The notes: generated by a model not told the origin, from the letters alone. Shown: positions 22,743 through 35,046, counted from the stretch's first letter. The stretch: DNA of 64,000 bases from Fagopyrum homotropicum (GCA_033239125.1 BSWB01000005.1:14685447-14749446); one strand, 5' to 3'. Translations and numbers: made by a program.

Positions 22743-24497
22743 TGATAGCATGAATTATAGTCTATATTTTGGGGTTTGTTTGGACGTTTTATCTTTCATA
22801 ACCTGCATATTTGTATGTATATTATGTGATTATATTACCATTTCATCTACCTTTGCAAGAATCGAGGTCTACACCTAGTTTTGCTGTAATTGTAGGTAAA
22901 ATGGCACGTTTTGCATAAAAAAGGAACGAAAGGAGCTATGGAGTCATTGGAGCTACATTGAGGAGCATAAGGAACCATCCAGGAAGCATAGCCATGAATT
23001 AAGATTCACTTTGGACCAGTTTTGAGAGATTTCACATTCAGTTATGACTCACCTCGGTTGACCAGAGATTCATCTCGACCGTGGTGATCTAGGGAAGTCG
23101 ACTCGACCGAGGCGAACACCTGGGACGCGGCGAGAATATTTTATTCCTGGCTGAGATCTTTTATCTTTGGAAAGTGATCTTATGTTTTTGGGCTTGGCTC
23201 CTGGAAGGAAGAAGATCTTATATTTTACCTATTTTTATGGGAGAAGATCTTTCTAAGATATTTTATCTTTGGAGGATTATTTTATAATAAAAAGGGTTGG
23301 ATTTCCACAAATCCAAAATCCCGCTTACACCGAAAAATCAGCATTCAGTTGGGAATCACGCAGCAACCATACTCCAATTTGGAGATTTGAAGAACCTTTT
23401 TGAAGGTTGAAGGAAGATTGAAGATCATAGCTTTTATAGCTTTTTGAAGGGTTTTGTAAGATTGTCTTTGATTCCCTTCCTTGTTGTCTTCTCTTGTTGG
23501 ATTGCTATCCAAGGAACGCTTTTGTTGTGATATTTGATTCAGTTATTGAAGTCTTTTCATCAAATTCTTCTTGTTCAAGTATTCACCTTCTTCCCATATA
23601 TTTGATTAATACTTTCATAATGATGATGAGTGGCTAATTTCCTTGTGTGATTTTAGGGTGATTGGCTGAAGGTTGTGGGAAAAACAATGATAGAATAATC
23701 TTAGATTCCAGTAGGACCCTGAAAGTTCGAGTCTTTAACCTTAACCCTAAGCATCTCGCTCAGTCGATGAACATCTCGGCCGGGGTGGAATTCTTCTGAC
23801 CGAGGTGACTTATCTGATCCTAAACTGAGAGTTAAGTGTTAGAGTTTGCCAAATCCTATTCTTATTACACCTTTCCTGGTTCAAAGCAAGCTTAGGATGA
23901 GACTTACCCGGTAATTCCTTAGTTTGTATACCAACGATCATAAGTGTAGGTAATAAAGGTTTATCCTTTATTGGGGTTTGAGTGTGCTTCCATCCCATCT
24001 TTGTGAGTTAGCCTGAGACTTACCCGGTAAAGGTTGATTCTATCCCCTTAGATGGTGTGTTAGTTTGAGGTTTTAGTTCTTTATCTTAATCCCTTGAGAC
24101 TTACCCGGTAATAGGAGTTACGGTTTTGGATTAGTGAGTAGTGAGACTTACCCGGTGATCTATTCCACTTTAGTAACACCTTCCCTATGCAAAAATCTCA
24201 GCTTTTTCCGCTTATCTTTAGATCTTGAGTTGGAACCACAACTAGATGCTTTAATCCCTAGAATCGCATGTTTGTTTTATTGACTTCTTATTCATCTTTG
24301 ATTGTTTTAATTGCTCTTGTGGTTAGTATTCACGAAGCTTACCGTTATTGACTTTGTTTCACCGAGTCCCTGTGATCGACCCTTGGAATTCCTTACTTTT
24401 ACTACGATTGACCCGTACACTGCGGGTTTGCATCCTTGTTTAAGCTTAAGTCTAGGGTTATAAATTTAAAGCTTGCACACACCGTTTGGAGCGAACA
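22743..24497 (+). repeat. E2 5' LTR (1755 bp)
   Basis: Starts TGATAGCATGAATTATAG and ends GAGCGAACA. CTCGGT/ACCGAG motif clusters at 23049-23110 and 23756-23810. TATA-like TATAATAAAAAGG near 23282. Four copies of GAGACTTACCCGGTAA-type sequence between 23900 and 24160. AATAAAGG...CCTTTATT inverted pair near 23960. Conserved CCCGTACACTGCGGG box near the end. Confidence 0.95.
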
Positions 24498-24503
24498 AGT
24501 TTT

Positions 24504-24520
24504 TGACGCCGTTGCCGGGG
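24504..24520 (+). other. E2 primer binding site, one mismatch
   Basis: TGACGCCGTTGCCGGGG differs from the tRNA-Asp complement by G to A in the TGG that pairs with CCA. Confidence 0.88.
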
Positions 24521-24623
24521 ACTTGGTCTAGACCGAGCCAGTACGGTTTGCTCTTGGGGCACTTGCCCCCGTGTCTTCTAACCACTCTACTTGAGTGACT
24601 TTTGCAGGTTCTTTCTTAGGTTT

Positions 24624-27600
24624 ATGCGAAGAACCCGCACTGGGAAGGAAATCGTTCCTTACGATCCCGAACCAGAAAAGACATACAAGCGACGTTTAAG
24701 AGAAGAAAAGATGGCCCAACAAGACAACCGCGATCTTGAGGCCGAATTGAAAGAGGCGTTAGAGCTGCTACGCCTCAGTAGGGAAGAAATAAGGCGAGAG
24801 AAGGAAGAAACTCGCACCAAAACTGAAGCAATCGAAGCAGAAATGGCCGTCATACGAGACCAGATTCTACTTCGACCGAGGGACAACCCAGTTCCCGATG
24901 CTGGACCGAGGCAGGTCCCAGTTGCTGACCCTCGACCGAGGCAGGTCCCAGTACCTGACGCCCCGGCCGAGATACTTCCACCTCGGATGCCAGTCCGAGA
25001 TGTTCTTCTTGCAGGAATTCCACAAACCCTAGGTCAAAGGATGGACCCTAATCAACAACTGAGGCGTCCAGGAGTCAACCTAGGAGATCTAGCGGACCAT
25101 GACTACGAACTTCGACCGCAAGTTCTATCCATGATTCGCCAATGCCAGTTCGGAGGGCTAGAGAAGGAATCGCCACATCAACATCTTCAAAACTACGAGA
25201 TCTTGATGGAAACCTTGAGACCTCCGAGAATTGAAAACAACAACTACAAGCTAAGACCTTTTTACTTTTCTTTAAAAGATAGAGCTCTTACTTGGTATCA
25301 ATCTCTTCCTCCAGGAAAAATTAGCACGTGGGAGGAAATGTCTACGGAGTTCTTGACCAAATTCTTTCCCCCCTCAAAGACAGTTGAAATGAGAGGGAAG
25401 ATAAATGCTTTCATTATGAAGGACAAGGAGAGCTTGTCCAAGTCATGGGAGCGGTTCAAGGACATTCTTTTGGATTGCCCACATCATGGGATTCCAAAGT
25501 TAGAGTTATTGGAGATTTACTTCAAAGGACTGGACGGAAGCACCCAGTTCAATCTCCAACTACTCTCCACCGGTACCTTCATGGACATGGCGATTGACGA
25601 GGCTTGGGACTTCATCGAGAAGCAAGCCTTGCATATGGAGAAGTACACCCACCAAGGAGCTGAAGGTGGAGTTAAAAGAGTCAACTTTCAAGAGACTCAA
25701 TCCAACAACAATCAACTCACGTCTTTGAAGAATGACGTGAAGCAATTGAAGGAACTCTTGGTTGCTCAAACCAAGAAGGAAGAGCAAGGACAAAGGAACA
25801 ACAACAACGGGTACCGCAACAACAACAACGGTTCCCGGAACAACAATTACAACAACAACAATAGAGGGTCCAATAGCAACAATTGGAGGACGAACAATCA
25901 AAACAACTAGAATCCTGGTAACAATTATTCAAACTCCAACTCTAACGATTCCTCTAACCCTTTCCTCTCTTCCCCTTCTTCTTCTTCTTCTTCTACTCCA
26001 TTGAAAAGCCAAGGGTAAGGATCAAGTTCGTCTCAGCCGGAAAAGAAAGACGCAGTTCTGGAGGCTATCTTGATCAAGCTTAGTGCTATGGAGACTTCTA
26101 TGACTTCATTTTCGAGGGCCCAAAAGTCCTTCGAACAACAACTTGCAAGTAGGGCGAATGAAGCGCCAAGAGATCCAGGGAAGCTTCCAGCAAAGACGGA
26201 AAGCAACCCTAAAGGCTAGTGCATGGCCATAACGATGAGGAGTGGACTCAAAACTGCAGATCCAGTACCTCGTTCGACGCAGACCACCTTGGTCCAGATC
26301 CAGTCGAAGAACACCTCGACCGAGATGCCAACCGAGGCGGAGCAACAGAAAGCGGAGGGGAAAACTGAAGTTTATGTTCCACCTCCTGCATACAAGCCAC
26401 CACTTCCATTCCCCCAGTCAAGGGCCAGAGCACATCTAGACAAGCACTTTGGTAAGTTCCTTGACTTGATGAATAAGCTGTATATTAACATTCCTTTCCT
26501 TGATGCTATTCTAGGTATGCCCGCTTATGGGAAGTCCTTAAAGGAGATCCTATCAAGGAAAAGGAAATTGGAAGACTTTGGTGAAGTTAGGATGACATCT
26601 AAATCCTCGGAGCTTATTAAGATCATGAAGGAGAAGATGCCACCTAAGTTGAGAGATCCCGGCTCATTTAGCATTCCCATTCAAGTTGGGGATGTCACTT
26701 GTGAAGCCCTTTGTGATCTAGGAGCCAGCGTGAGCATCATCCCACTGGAACTATGTATGAAGATCGGACTTGGAGAGCCCAAGCCGGTCAAGATTCGACT
26801 TTATATGGCGGATCGCTCCATCACCCATCCCGTGGGCATCTTGGAGGACGTTCCGGTCAAGTTAGGTAATTTCTATCTACCTATAGATTTTGTTGTACTT
26901 GACATTCCCGCAGATTATCCTGTTCTTATTATTCTCGGGAGGCCATTTCTAGCAACTTCGGGTTGCAACGTGGATTGCAAGAACGCCAAGTTGAAATTCA
27001 ACATTGGTGGCGATGAGGTGGAGTTCGCACTACTTGCAGCCATGAAAGGGGAGCAACTAACTGATGATATCTTCAACATTTACGATGAAGAAGAATCAAG
27101 AGAATTGGTGAGCTCTATCCTTATTAACGATCCACTCGAAAGAGTTATTAGCTTCAGTTTAATGGAGGAAGGTATAGATGCTTCTTGTGATGCAGATATA
27201 CGGAGCTTAAAGGCACTGGAAGAGGATCCAGGTGCAAGAACTGAGAAGCTAATCCAGGAGACGAAGATCTCCAGTTTCGGTTCTAGTTGCAGTACCTCGA
27301 CCGAGGCACTTCCTGGACTGAGCGAGGCGACTGAAGAACATCTCGGTCAACGCCTCTGCGCCTCGACCGAGGTCGATGGCGAGACGACTTCAACTGAGAC
27401 TTCCGAAAGTCCGGTTTCTGAACCCACTCCACTGGAAGGAGGAAGCAAGGATCCCCCTCAAAAAGCACCCCCAGTCGTGGAGCTTAAACAACTCCCTAGT
27501 CACTTGAGGTATGTCTTTCTTGGACCGGATTCTACTTATCCCGTTATTGTTAGTGCTTCCCTTTCCGAATCTGAATTGTCTAAGTTAATGCATGTCCTGA

Positions 27601-29153
27601 GAAAGCATCGAAAGGCTATAGGTTATACCACGGATGATCTTATTGGCATTAAGCCTTCTTTCTGCATGCATAGAATTCTAATGGAAGATAATCATAAGAC
27701 TTCACGGGAACCTCAAAGACGGTTAAATCCGATCATGAAAGAGGTTGTGAAGAAGGAAGTTCTTAAGTTGTTGGATGCAGGTATTATTTATCCTATCTCG
27801 GACAGCAAGTGGGTTAGCCCGGTGCATGTAGTTCCGAAGAAAGGAGGGATGACCGTTGTGACGAATAAGAACAACGAGTTGATCCCAACTAGGACCGTTA
27901 CGGGCTGGAGGGTTTGCATTGATTATAGGAAGTTGAACACGGCAACTCGGAAGGATCATTTTCCGCTTCCCTTCATCGATCAAATGCTCGAACGGTTAGC
28001 CCAACATTCACACTTTTGCTACTTGGACGGCTATAGTGGATTCTTCCAGATTCCTATCCATCCGGATGATCAGGAGAAGACCACTTTTACTTGTCCATGG
28101 GGGACATTTGCTTACAGGAGGATGCCATTTGGATTGTGCAATGCACCCGCTACCTTCCAGCGATGCATGATGGCTATCTTTTCCGAGTACATAGAGAATA
28201 TCATGGAGGTATTTATGGATGATTTTTCCGTATACGGATCCTCTTTTGATGATTGCCTATCTAACCTTTCGCTAGTGCTTAAAAGATGTGAAGACACTAA
28301 TCTCGTCTTGAATTGGGAGAAGTTTCATTTTATGGTTAATGAAGGCATTGTGCTAGGACACCTCGTTTCTAATCGAGGCATTGAGGTCGATCGCGCTAAG
28401 ATCGAGACTATTGAGAAACTCCCTCCCCCTTGTTCTGTTAAAGGTGCGAGGAGTTTTCTCGGGCATGCAGGTTTCTACAGGAGATTCATCAAGGACTTCT
28501 CTAAGATTTCTAAACCCTTAACTAACCTCTTGAATAAAGATGTTGTTTTTGAGTTTTCGCAGGAGTGTCTTGATGCTTTTTACAGGATTAAGGAAGCGTT
28601 GATCTCCGCTCCTATTATCCAGCCTCCAGATTGGACCTTGCCCTTTGAGATCATGTGCGATGCTAGTGATGTAGCCGTAGGAGCGGTGCTTGGGCAAAAG
28701 AAGGATGGACGGACCACCGCCATCTATTATGCTAGCAAGACGCTAGATGTAGCACAACACAACTACGCTACCACCGAGAAGGAGTTATTGGCGGTTGTAT
28801 ACGCTTTCGAGAAGTTTCGTTCCTACTTAGTTGGAGCGAAAGTCATTGTCTACACCGACCATGCAACCATTCGTTACTTGTTGGCTAAGAAAGATGCCAA
28901 GCCACGCCTTATTCGATGGATTCTCTTGCTTCAAGAGTTTGACCTAGAGATCCGCGATAAGAAGGGATCTGAGAATTCTGTTGCGGATCACCTCAGCCGG
29001 CTACCTGCATCTTCACGTGAGAAAGATGACCCGCCCATAGACGATTCATTCTCCGATGAGCACTTACACTTGTTGGAGCGTTTGATAGATTTACTTACTT
29101 CACCCCATGATGGAGGTGAAGTATGGGGTGAGGGCACCTCCCATTACGTTTGA
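24624..29153 (+). pseudogene. E2 gag-protease-RT-RNase H polyprotein, three in-frame stops, no integrase
   Basis: One frame from ATG 24624 (MRRTRTGKEIVPYDPEPEKT) to TGA 29151, broken by TAG 25908, TAA 26016 and TAG 26217 in the Asn/Ser-rich gag C-terminus. Gag has an N-terminal coiled coil (about residues 20-80) and the Ty3 gag core (SLKDRALTWYQSLPPG, FFPPSKT). Protease has the active-site loop DLGASVSIIP and ILGRPFLATSG. RT has KKGGMTVV, MPFGLCNAPATFQ and FMDD. RNase H has IMCDASD, EKELLAVVYAFEKF and YTDHA. After DEHLHLLERLIDLL the frame passes into SPHDGGEVWGE, equal to the end of integrase (FPHGAVEVWGE in E1), so about 1.2 kb is deleted. Linkers at about 24870-25000, 26265-26345 and 27290-27390 carry the family palindrome. 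Confidence 0.93.
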
Positions 29154-29195
29154 TGATGCATATTGGTCCAGCTAGCGACCTTAAACCAAGCGCTT

Positions 29196-29213
29196 CTTGG
29201 GAGGCAACCCAAG
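29196..29213 (+). ncRNA. E2 post-pol hairpin, loop AGGCAA
   Basis: CTTGGG-AGGCAA-CCCAAG, same as E1, 43 nt after the pol stop. Confidence 0.75.
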
Positions 29214-29976
29214 GTATTGTTTTCTTGTCCCTTTTTCTAGTTTAACTTAGATAGTTTGCTTTTGCTTTGTTTTGTTTGTTTTTGGCGTCCTAGACAGATA
29301 GCAGGTTACAGCTAAGGAAGAAGAACCAATCAAGAGCATAACTGGAAGCACAGAAGTTCGAGAATTTGAGAAGACGAAGTTTGACTGAGACACCTCGGTC
29401 CAGTCGAGGCCACCTCGACCGAGTTGATTCTTGAGCAACCGAGACGACTAGGGTTTCTAAAGAACCACCTCGGTCCGTACCACCTCGGTCCAGTCGAGAC
29501 CATTTCGACCGAGGTGACAGCAGTTCCAAGAACAGTATAAAAAGGGAAAAATTTCTTTTTCACTTTTTTTACCCTCTTCGACTCGACCGCGGCGCCTCTC
29601 CACCTCGCTTCCTCGAATCTTGCTCGTTTCCGAATATTTCCGCTTCCAAACTATGATTGAAGGGTAGAGGATCCCATTGCAAGTACAGATCTGCGAAGAA
29701 ATCGAACGAATCGACCGAAACGAGGTAAAAACAGTCGAAACCCTAACTCGTTCATTCGTTTCGATTTGGGCTTTGGTTGCCCTTGCATCTGCTGAGAAAA
29801 GGCTTAAGTACCCCATAGGAAACAATTGTAGTGATTTTTGGGGGAAAAGAACTGGATTTCTGAGAGTTGAATCGCGAACTGCTTCCGCCTCGGTCCAGTC
29901 GAACTGGGCCTCAGCCGAGGTGATTCCTGAGAGTTGTCAGTGACCGAGGTGACCTGACAGTAAGATATTTTTGAAG
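29214..29976 (+). promoter_or_regulatory. E2 internal leader with TATA box before the Athila-type ORF
   Basis: Family motifs cluster at 29396-29520. TATAAAAA at 29536-29543 follows directly and the ORF ATG is 441 nt downstream (29977). Further motifs lie at about 29585 and 29888-29950. The arrangement parallels E1 although the sequence differs. The TATA plus palindrome layout is also seen in the LTR. Confidence 0.5.
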
Positions 29977-31362
29977 ATGAGTTTTGACAGATTGCTTGCC
30001 ATTAGGGATAGATCCTCTCCTTCCCCTTCTTCCCGACCTTACCGCCCGGTGATCCATGAGAGACACCAGGTAGATTATAACCGTATAGCTAGCCGTCCAG
30101 TGATTGCACCACGTTTCCTGGACGTGTCCGCTTTTGACTGCCTAGGGGTAGATGGAGACCTTAGGAGGATGATCACCATAGTTGGGCTGGATCAGTTTAC
30201 TGAGATCTGAGCCCCAGCCTACTTGGAGCCGACCCTAGAGTTCGTTAGCTCCTTCACCTACCTTCCCACAGAGCAGTCTGTGAAGTACCGGTTGATGAAC
30301 CGGAACTTCTTAGTGCCGCTCGAGAGGTGGAGAGACATCTTCGGCTTTCCTTAGCCCACCGCCACTGACTTCCTTCCCGGTCTGTAGCTAGGGAGTTCTG
30401 GGGGCAGATAGCCCATATTGTTGAGCATGCAGACAGATGGCACCCTGGAGATTCCAGGGAGAAGGTCATCTTCCACCTAGCCTTTAGGTTAGCCCGTAGG
30501 ATATTCAGCGAGACACTTCTGGCGCGTACTGAGACGCCCCAGAAGATCCGACAGGGCGAGCTTTTCAGTCTATACTGTATGGTTACGGGGGGTTTCCCAG
30601 ACTTTGGCTTGATCTTGGCAGAGGACCTGCACAAGATCAAGGCCAAAGCGAAGGGAGACATCTGCTGCGGAAGGGCTTGTCACCCACATAGCTGCTTTTC
30701 ATGACATGGACCTCAGTGCCTGTACGATGGTGGCGGCTCCGAAGCCGCTTGGATTGCAGGAGATGATCACTCGGAGGATTCTCGTCCCCCGAGGTTTGAC
30801 TACTCCATATGTGGCTATGCCGTGGGAGCTGACTGCGCCACAGGGGATCCGATGGTTTACCCAGTTCACCGTTTATGACCCGCATTATTGGCAGACAGCT
30901 TGGGCTCCACTGATGGAGGATTATAGGGAGGCAGCAGCTGCGCTAGCTGAGGAGGAGAAGGCTGACGACGAGGATACAGTGGATGAGAGAGATGGTGGAG
31001 TCCCGATGGATACAGGGACAGATACTGCTGGGACGAGCGCGCCACCGATTATAGATCTGGATGATGATGATGAGACTGAGCCTGCACCAGCTGATGCACC
31101 CGCCACTTCTCCGGTTAGGCCTGCTAGACGCAGAAGACGCAGAGTGAGGGATCCAGATGCTCATAGACGGATCGATGACCTGACGGATCAGGTTATTGAT
31201 TCGTATGCTGCTATGTCGCTGGATATCCGCGAGATGCAGGAGAGGCAGCATTATCAGCACATTATGACCCAGCTTCAGTTCGAGCGTATCATGGGTCATC
31301 CATTCGACCCGACCCAGTATCCATACGTGCCACCACCACCACCACCGGATCGCGACTATTGA
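29977..31362 (+). pseudogene. E2 Athila-type ORF, frameshifted
   Basis: Starts at ATG 29977 (MSFDRLLAIRDRSSPSPSSR). It continues with RPVIAPRFLDVSAFDCL (cf. the ATHILA ORF N-terminus in E1), a TGA at 30208, then VSSFTYLPTEQSVKYRLMNR, a TAG at 30352, a frameshift near 30385, a segment parallel to E1 (FHLAFRLARRIFSETLLART), and a second frameshift near 30655. The final open part has DLSACTMVAAPKPLGLQEMI, an acidic region, a basic RPARRRRRRVRD stretch (a possible nuclear-localisation-like sequence) and a YVPPPPPP end. The basic patch suggests nucleic-acid binding or nuclear targeting; this is inference. Dead copy. Confidence 0.82.
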
Positions 31363-32845
31363 GGAGCTGCAGGATTTTCTTTATTATATTTTTATGCAGT
31401 TCAGCTATTTATCCGGTGAGTACTCTTATTTCTAGACTTATATTGACCCACTGGGACAGTGTGTCCCAAGTATGGGGTATTTGTTGTACTTATTTGATGA
31501 CGACTTGATGTACTTATTTGATTACTTTGATGTATGATTACTTTATCGGATATTTCATGTTTATGCTCCACTTCTGCATTTATATGTTTATCTGAGATTA
31601 CATGCATATTTACAGGTTATTTGATTGAGAAAAACATCGAAACTAAAAAAAAAATGGTTTTTAAAATTTTTTTTTAACCTCGACCGAGTCAGTCTTGGCC
31701 AAACGAGGCATTTCACCTCGGTTGACCCAGGAACACCTCGACCGAGGTGGGTTAACTGAGAGTTTTCGAAAATTATTTTTGTATTGCTTATTTGGATATG
31801 ATCTCAGTGAAGATCTTGCTTACTGACTAGTTTTAAATTCTTTATGTGTTTGAAAGGTTTTATAATATGTTTAAGTTGCTAAATGCTTTGTTTGAAATTA
31901 TTGGCATGTTTAATACTTTGTTTTTATCTAAATTATGTTGAATTTGATGGTTGACACCACATCATGAGTTCTCTCACTTTCTTCCTGGAAAGACCAAGGC
32001 AATTCATTCTTCTCTCTTCTTCTTCTTGATCATGCTTAGCCCCTCATATATATTTTGCCTCCCTTTACCTATCCGGGAATTTGGAAGCAAGCGAAGTGGT
32101 GAAAGCAAGTGAAGTAAAGTTGAGAAGTTGGCTGGAAGTGAAAGTGTTAGAAAGAAAGAAATAGGTTTGGGGAAGTCAATCATGAAGATGAGTAACTCGG
32201 CACCATTCACATAGCCGAGTGTTTGTGTCTTGCCAAAGTCGGATTGAGCGATATTCCTAACGGGTCATGGTATGTGCATCAAGGGTTTGATGCATCTCAA
32301 GAAATTGATGATTGCTAATTTCCTAGGCTTCGGTTATTGTGCACCTCTGTCCATGCATCCCAAAAAGTAAAGTAAAAAGAAAAGTGTGAAATAAGCAAAG
32401 CTTATTGGTGGAAGATGTTGCAAGTCAAAGTGAAAGTGAAGTTCATCCTTTTCCCGGATTCTAGCACCACATTACCTTACATACATCCCTACCCTACACG
32501 TTTCTTGACCTTTTCTATTGGGAAGTCCTTGAGACCTTGAGCTTGTTGATTGACTTAGTGGTTTAAACTGGATTATACATGATTAATTTTGATAATTATG
32601 ACTTATTATGCATTCTATGATATTATGCAAAGATGAACAACTTTCCTATATTTATAAAATGTTTTGATCATGTTTGGACTTTAAATTCCATGAAGTATTC
32701 TCTTAGAGTGATCTATGATTGTAACACACTATAAAATGTTTTTGAAAGACTTTTCATTGATTTTCATGACTAATGATCCATTCTATCTTGTCTTCTATAT
32801 GCGGAACTTGCTTGGGAACAAGCAAGGGCTAAGTATGGGGTATTT
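31363..32845 (+). other. E2 3' noncoding region and PPT
   Basis: No gene. Holds a PPT-like CCAAGTATGGGGTATTTG (about 31468), family palindromes (perfect copy at 31734-31749), the conserved 3' block (32161-32370) with its hairpin, and the true PPT AAGTATGGGGTATTT (about 32831-32845). Confidence 0.8.
32195..32220 (+). ncRNA. E2 3'-region hairpin
   Basis: ACTCGGC / GCCGAGT, a perfect 7-bp stem around ACCATTCACATA. Same place as in E1 and E5. Confidence 0.6.
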
Positions 32846-34601
32846 TGATAGCATGAATTATAGTCTATATTTTGGGGTTTGTTTGGACGTTTTATCTTTC
32901 ATAACCTGCATATTTGTATGTATATTATGTGATTATATTACCATTTCATCTACCTTTGCAAGAATCGAGGTCTACACCTAGTTTTGCTGTAATTGTAGGT
33001 AAAATGGCACGTTTTGCATCAAAAAGGAACGAAAGGAGCTATGGAGTCATTGGAGCTACATTGAGGAGCATAAGGAACCATCCAGGAAGCATAGCCATGA
33101 ATTAAGATTCACTTTGGACCAGTTTTGAGAGATTTCACATTCAGTTATGACTCACCTCGGTTGACCAGAGATTCATCTCGACCGAGGTGATCCAGGGAAG
33201 TCGACTCGACCTAGGCGAACACCTGGGACGCGGCGAGAATATTTTATTCCTGGCTGAGATCTTTTATCTTTGGAAAGTGATCTTATGTTTTTGGGCTTGG
33301 CTCCTGGAAGGAAGAAAATCTTATATTTTACCTATTTTTATGGGAAAAGATCTTTCTAAGATATTTTATCTTTGGAGGGTAATTTTCCTATAAAAAGAGT
33401 TGGATTTCCACAAATCCAAAATCCCGCTTACACCGAAAAATCAGCATTCAGTTGGGAATCACGCAGCAACCAAACTCCAATTTGGAGATTTGAAGAACCT
33501 TTTTGAAGGTTGAAGGAAGATTGAAGATCATAGCTTTTATAGCTTTTTGAAGGGTTTTGTAAGATTGTCTTTGATTCCCTTCCTTGTTGTCTTCTCTTGT
33601 TGGATTGCTATCCAAGGAACGCTTTTGTTGTGATATTTGATTCAGTTATTGAAGTCTTTTCATCAAATTCTTCTTGTTCAAATATTCACCTTCTTCCCAT
33701 ATATTTGATTAATACTTTCATAATAATGATGAGTGGCTAATTTCCTTGTGTGATTTTAGGGTGATTGGCTGAAGGTTGTGGGAAAAACAATGATAGAATA
33801 ATCTTAGATTCTAGTAGGACCCTGAAAGTTCGAGTCTTTAACCTTAACCCTAAGCATCTCGCTCAGTCGATGAACATCTCGGCCGGGGTGGAATTCTTCT
33901 GACCGAGGTGACTTATCTGATCCTAAACTGAGAGTTAAGTGTTAGAGTTTGCCAAATCCTATTCTTATTACACCTTTCCTGGTTCAAAGCAAGCTTAGGA
34001 TGAGACTTACCCGGTAATTCCTTAGTTTGTATACCAACGATCATAAGTGTAGGTAATAAAGGTTTATCCTTTATTGGGGTTTGAGTGTGCTTCCATCCCA
34101 TCTTTGTGAGTTAGCCTGAGACTTAACCGGTAAAGGTTGATTCTATCCCCTTAGATGGTGTGTTAGTTTGAGGTTTTAGTTCTTTATCTTAATCCCTTGA
34201 GACTTACCCGGTAATAGGAGTTACGGTTTTGGATTAGTGGTTAGTGAGACTTACCCGGTGATCTATTCCACTTTAGTAACACCTTCCCTATGCAAAAATC
34301 TCAGCTTTGTCCGCTTATCTTTAGATCTTGAGTTGGAACCACAACTAGATGCTTTAATCCCTAGAATCGCATGTTTGTTTTATTGACTTCTTATTCATCT
34401 TTGATTGTTTTAATTGCTCTTGTGGTTAGTATTCACGAAGCTTACCGTTATTGACTTTGTTTCACCGAGTCCCTGTGATCGACCCCTGGAATTCCTTGCT
34501 TTTACTACGATTGACCCGTACACTGCGGGTTCGCATGCTTGTTTTAAGCTTAAGTCTAGGGTTATAAATTTAAAGCTTGCACACACCATTTGGAGCGAAC
34601 A
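32846..34601 (+). repeat. E2 3' LTR (1756 bp)
   Basis: Nearly identical to 22743-24497. TATA box CCTATAAAAAG near 33388. Ends GAGCGAACA before the GACCT target copy. Confidence 0.95.
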
Positions 34602-34606
34602 GACCT

Positions 34607-34957
34607 CCCCCGTAATATATCCCACCTTATAAACACCTTTCTTTAGCAACCCCAACCTTGTCCATAGATCTTTAGAATTGTTGAATCGAAAACTACAACC
34701 GGATACTTTGATCTCTAGAATGTGCAATTTTCCCGATTGTCATATTATTCATATTGATTGCTTTTTGTCTTTTCTTTCTTTAGAATTAGCATTGATCAAT
34801 TCTATCAATAATTTTTCACCTATTTCCTTGTGTTTGACGTGGAATATTTGCTTTTGCTACAATTGATCCGTACACTGCGGGTTCGCATATTGTTCAGACT
34901 TTTATTTCAAGTATAAACTTAAACCTATTTTCGTTTTTACACGTCTGAGAGCGAACA
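34607..34957 (+). mobile_element. E3 left LTR, part 3 of 3
   Basis: Resumes after E2: CCCCCGTAATATATCCCACC matches 36306 on in the right LTR. Ends GAGCGAACA. The three parts total 1630 bp, versus 1631 for the right LTR. Confidence 0.88.
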
Positions 34958-34963
34958 ACTTTT

Positions 34964-35037
34964 TGGCGCCGTTGTTGGGGTTCGAACCCGGGTCACCCGC
35001 GTGAAAGGCGGGAATACTCACCACTATACTACAACGA
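34964..35037 (-). other. Near full-length tRNA-Asp complement at the E3 primer site
   Basis: Read on the minus strand, this is almost a whole tRNA-Asp: 5' TCGTTGTAGTATAGTGGTGA, an anticodon arm CCCGC-CTTTCAC-GCGGG, T-arm GGGTTCGAACC, then CAACGGCGCCA with the CCA end. Differences from the usual plant tRNA-Asp as I remember it are anticodon position 34 G to T, position 59 T to A, GG to AA at 64-65, and the first base. It lies where only a 17-nt PBS is normal, between two LTRs. Because CCA is present it is better explained by copying of the tRNA primer than by a nuclear tRNA gene. Confidence 0.8.
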
Positions 35038-35046
35038 TTGTCATAT

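Larger units (their letters stand above)
22743..34601 (+). mobile_element. E2: integrase-less Athila-type retrotransposon, 11.9 kb
   Basis: LTRs of 1755 and 1756 bp, target duplication GACCT (22738-22742, 34602-34606), PBS, gag-protease-RT-RNase H, Athila-type ORF remnant and PPT. Integrase is missing, with the same junction as in E4. The LTRs differ at only a few sites on reading (for example GACCGTGGTGATCTAG versus GACCGAGGTGATCCAG), so the insertion is young. It lies in the left LTR of E3. Confidence 0.95.

Noticed and set aside
34964..35037. A nuclear tRNA-Asp (or tRNA-Glu by anticodon TTC) gene on the minus strand
   Set aside because: The CCA end is part of the sequence and it sits exactly at the PBS position after an LTR. 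The body is Asp-like with damaged T-stem pairs. A copied primer is the better reading.
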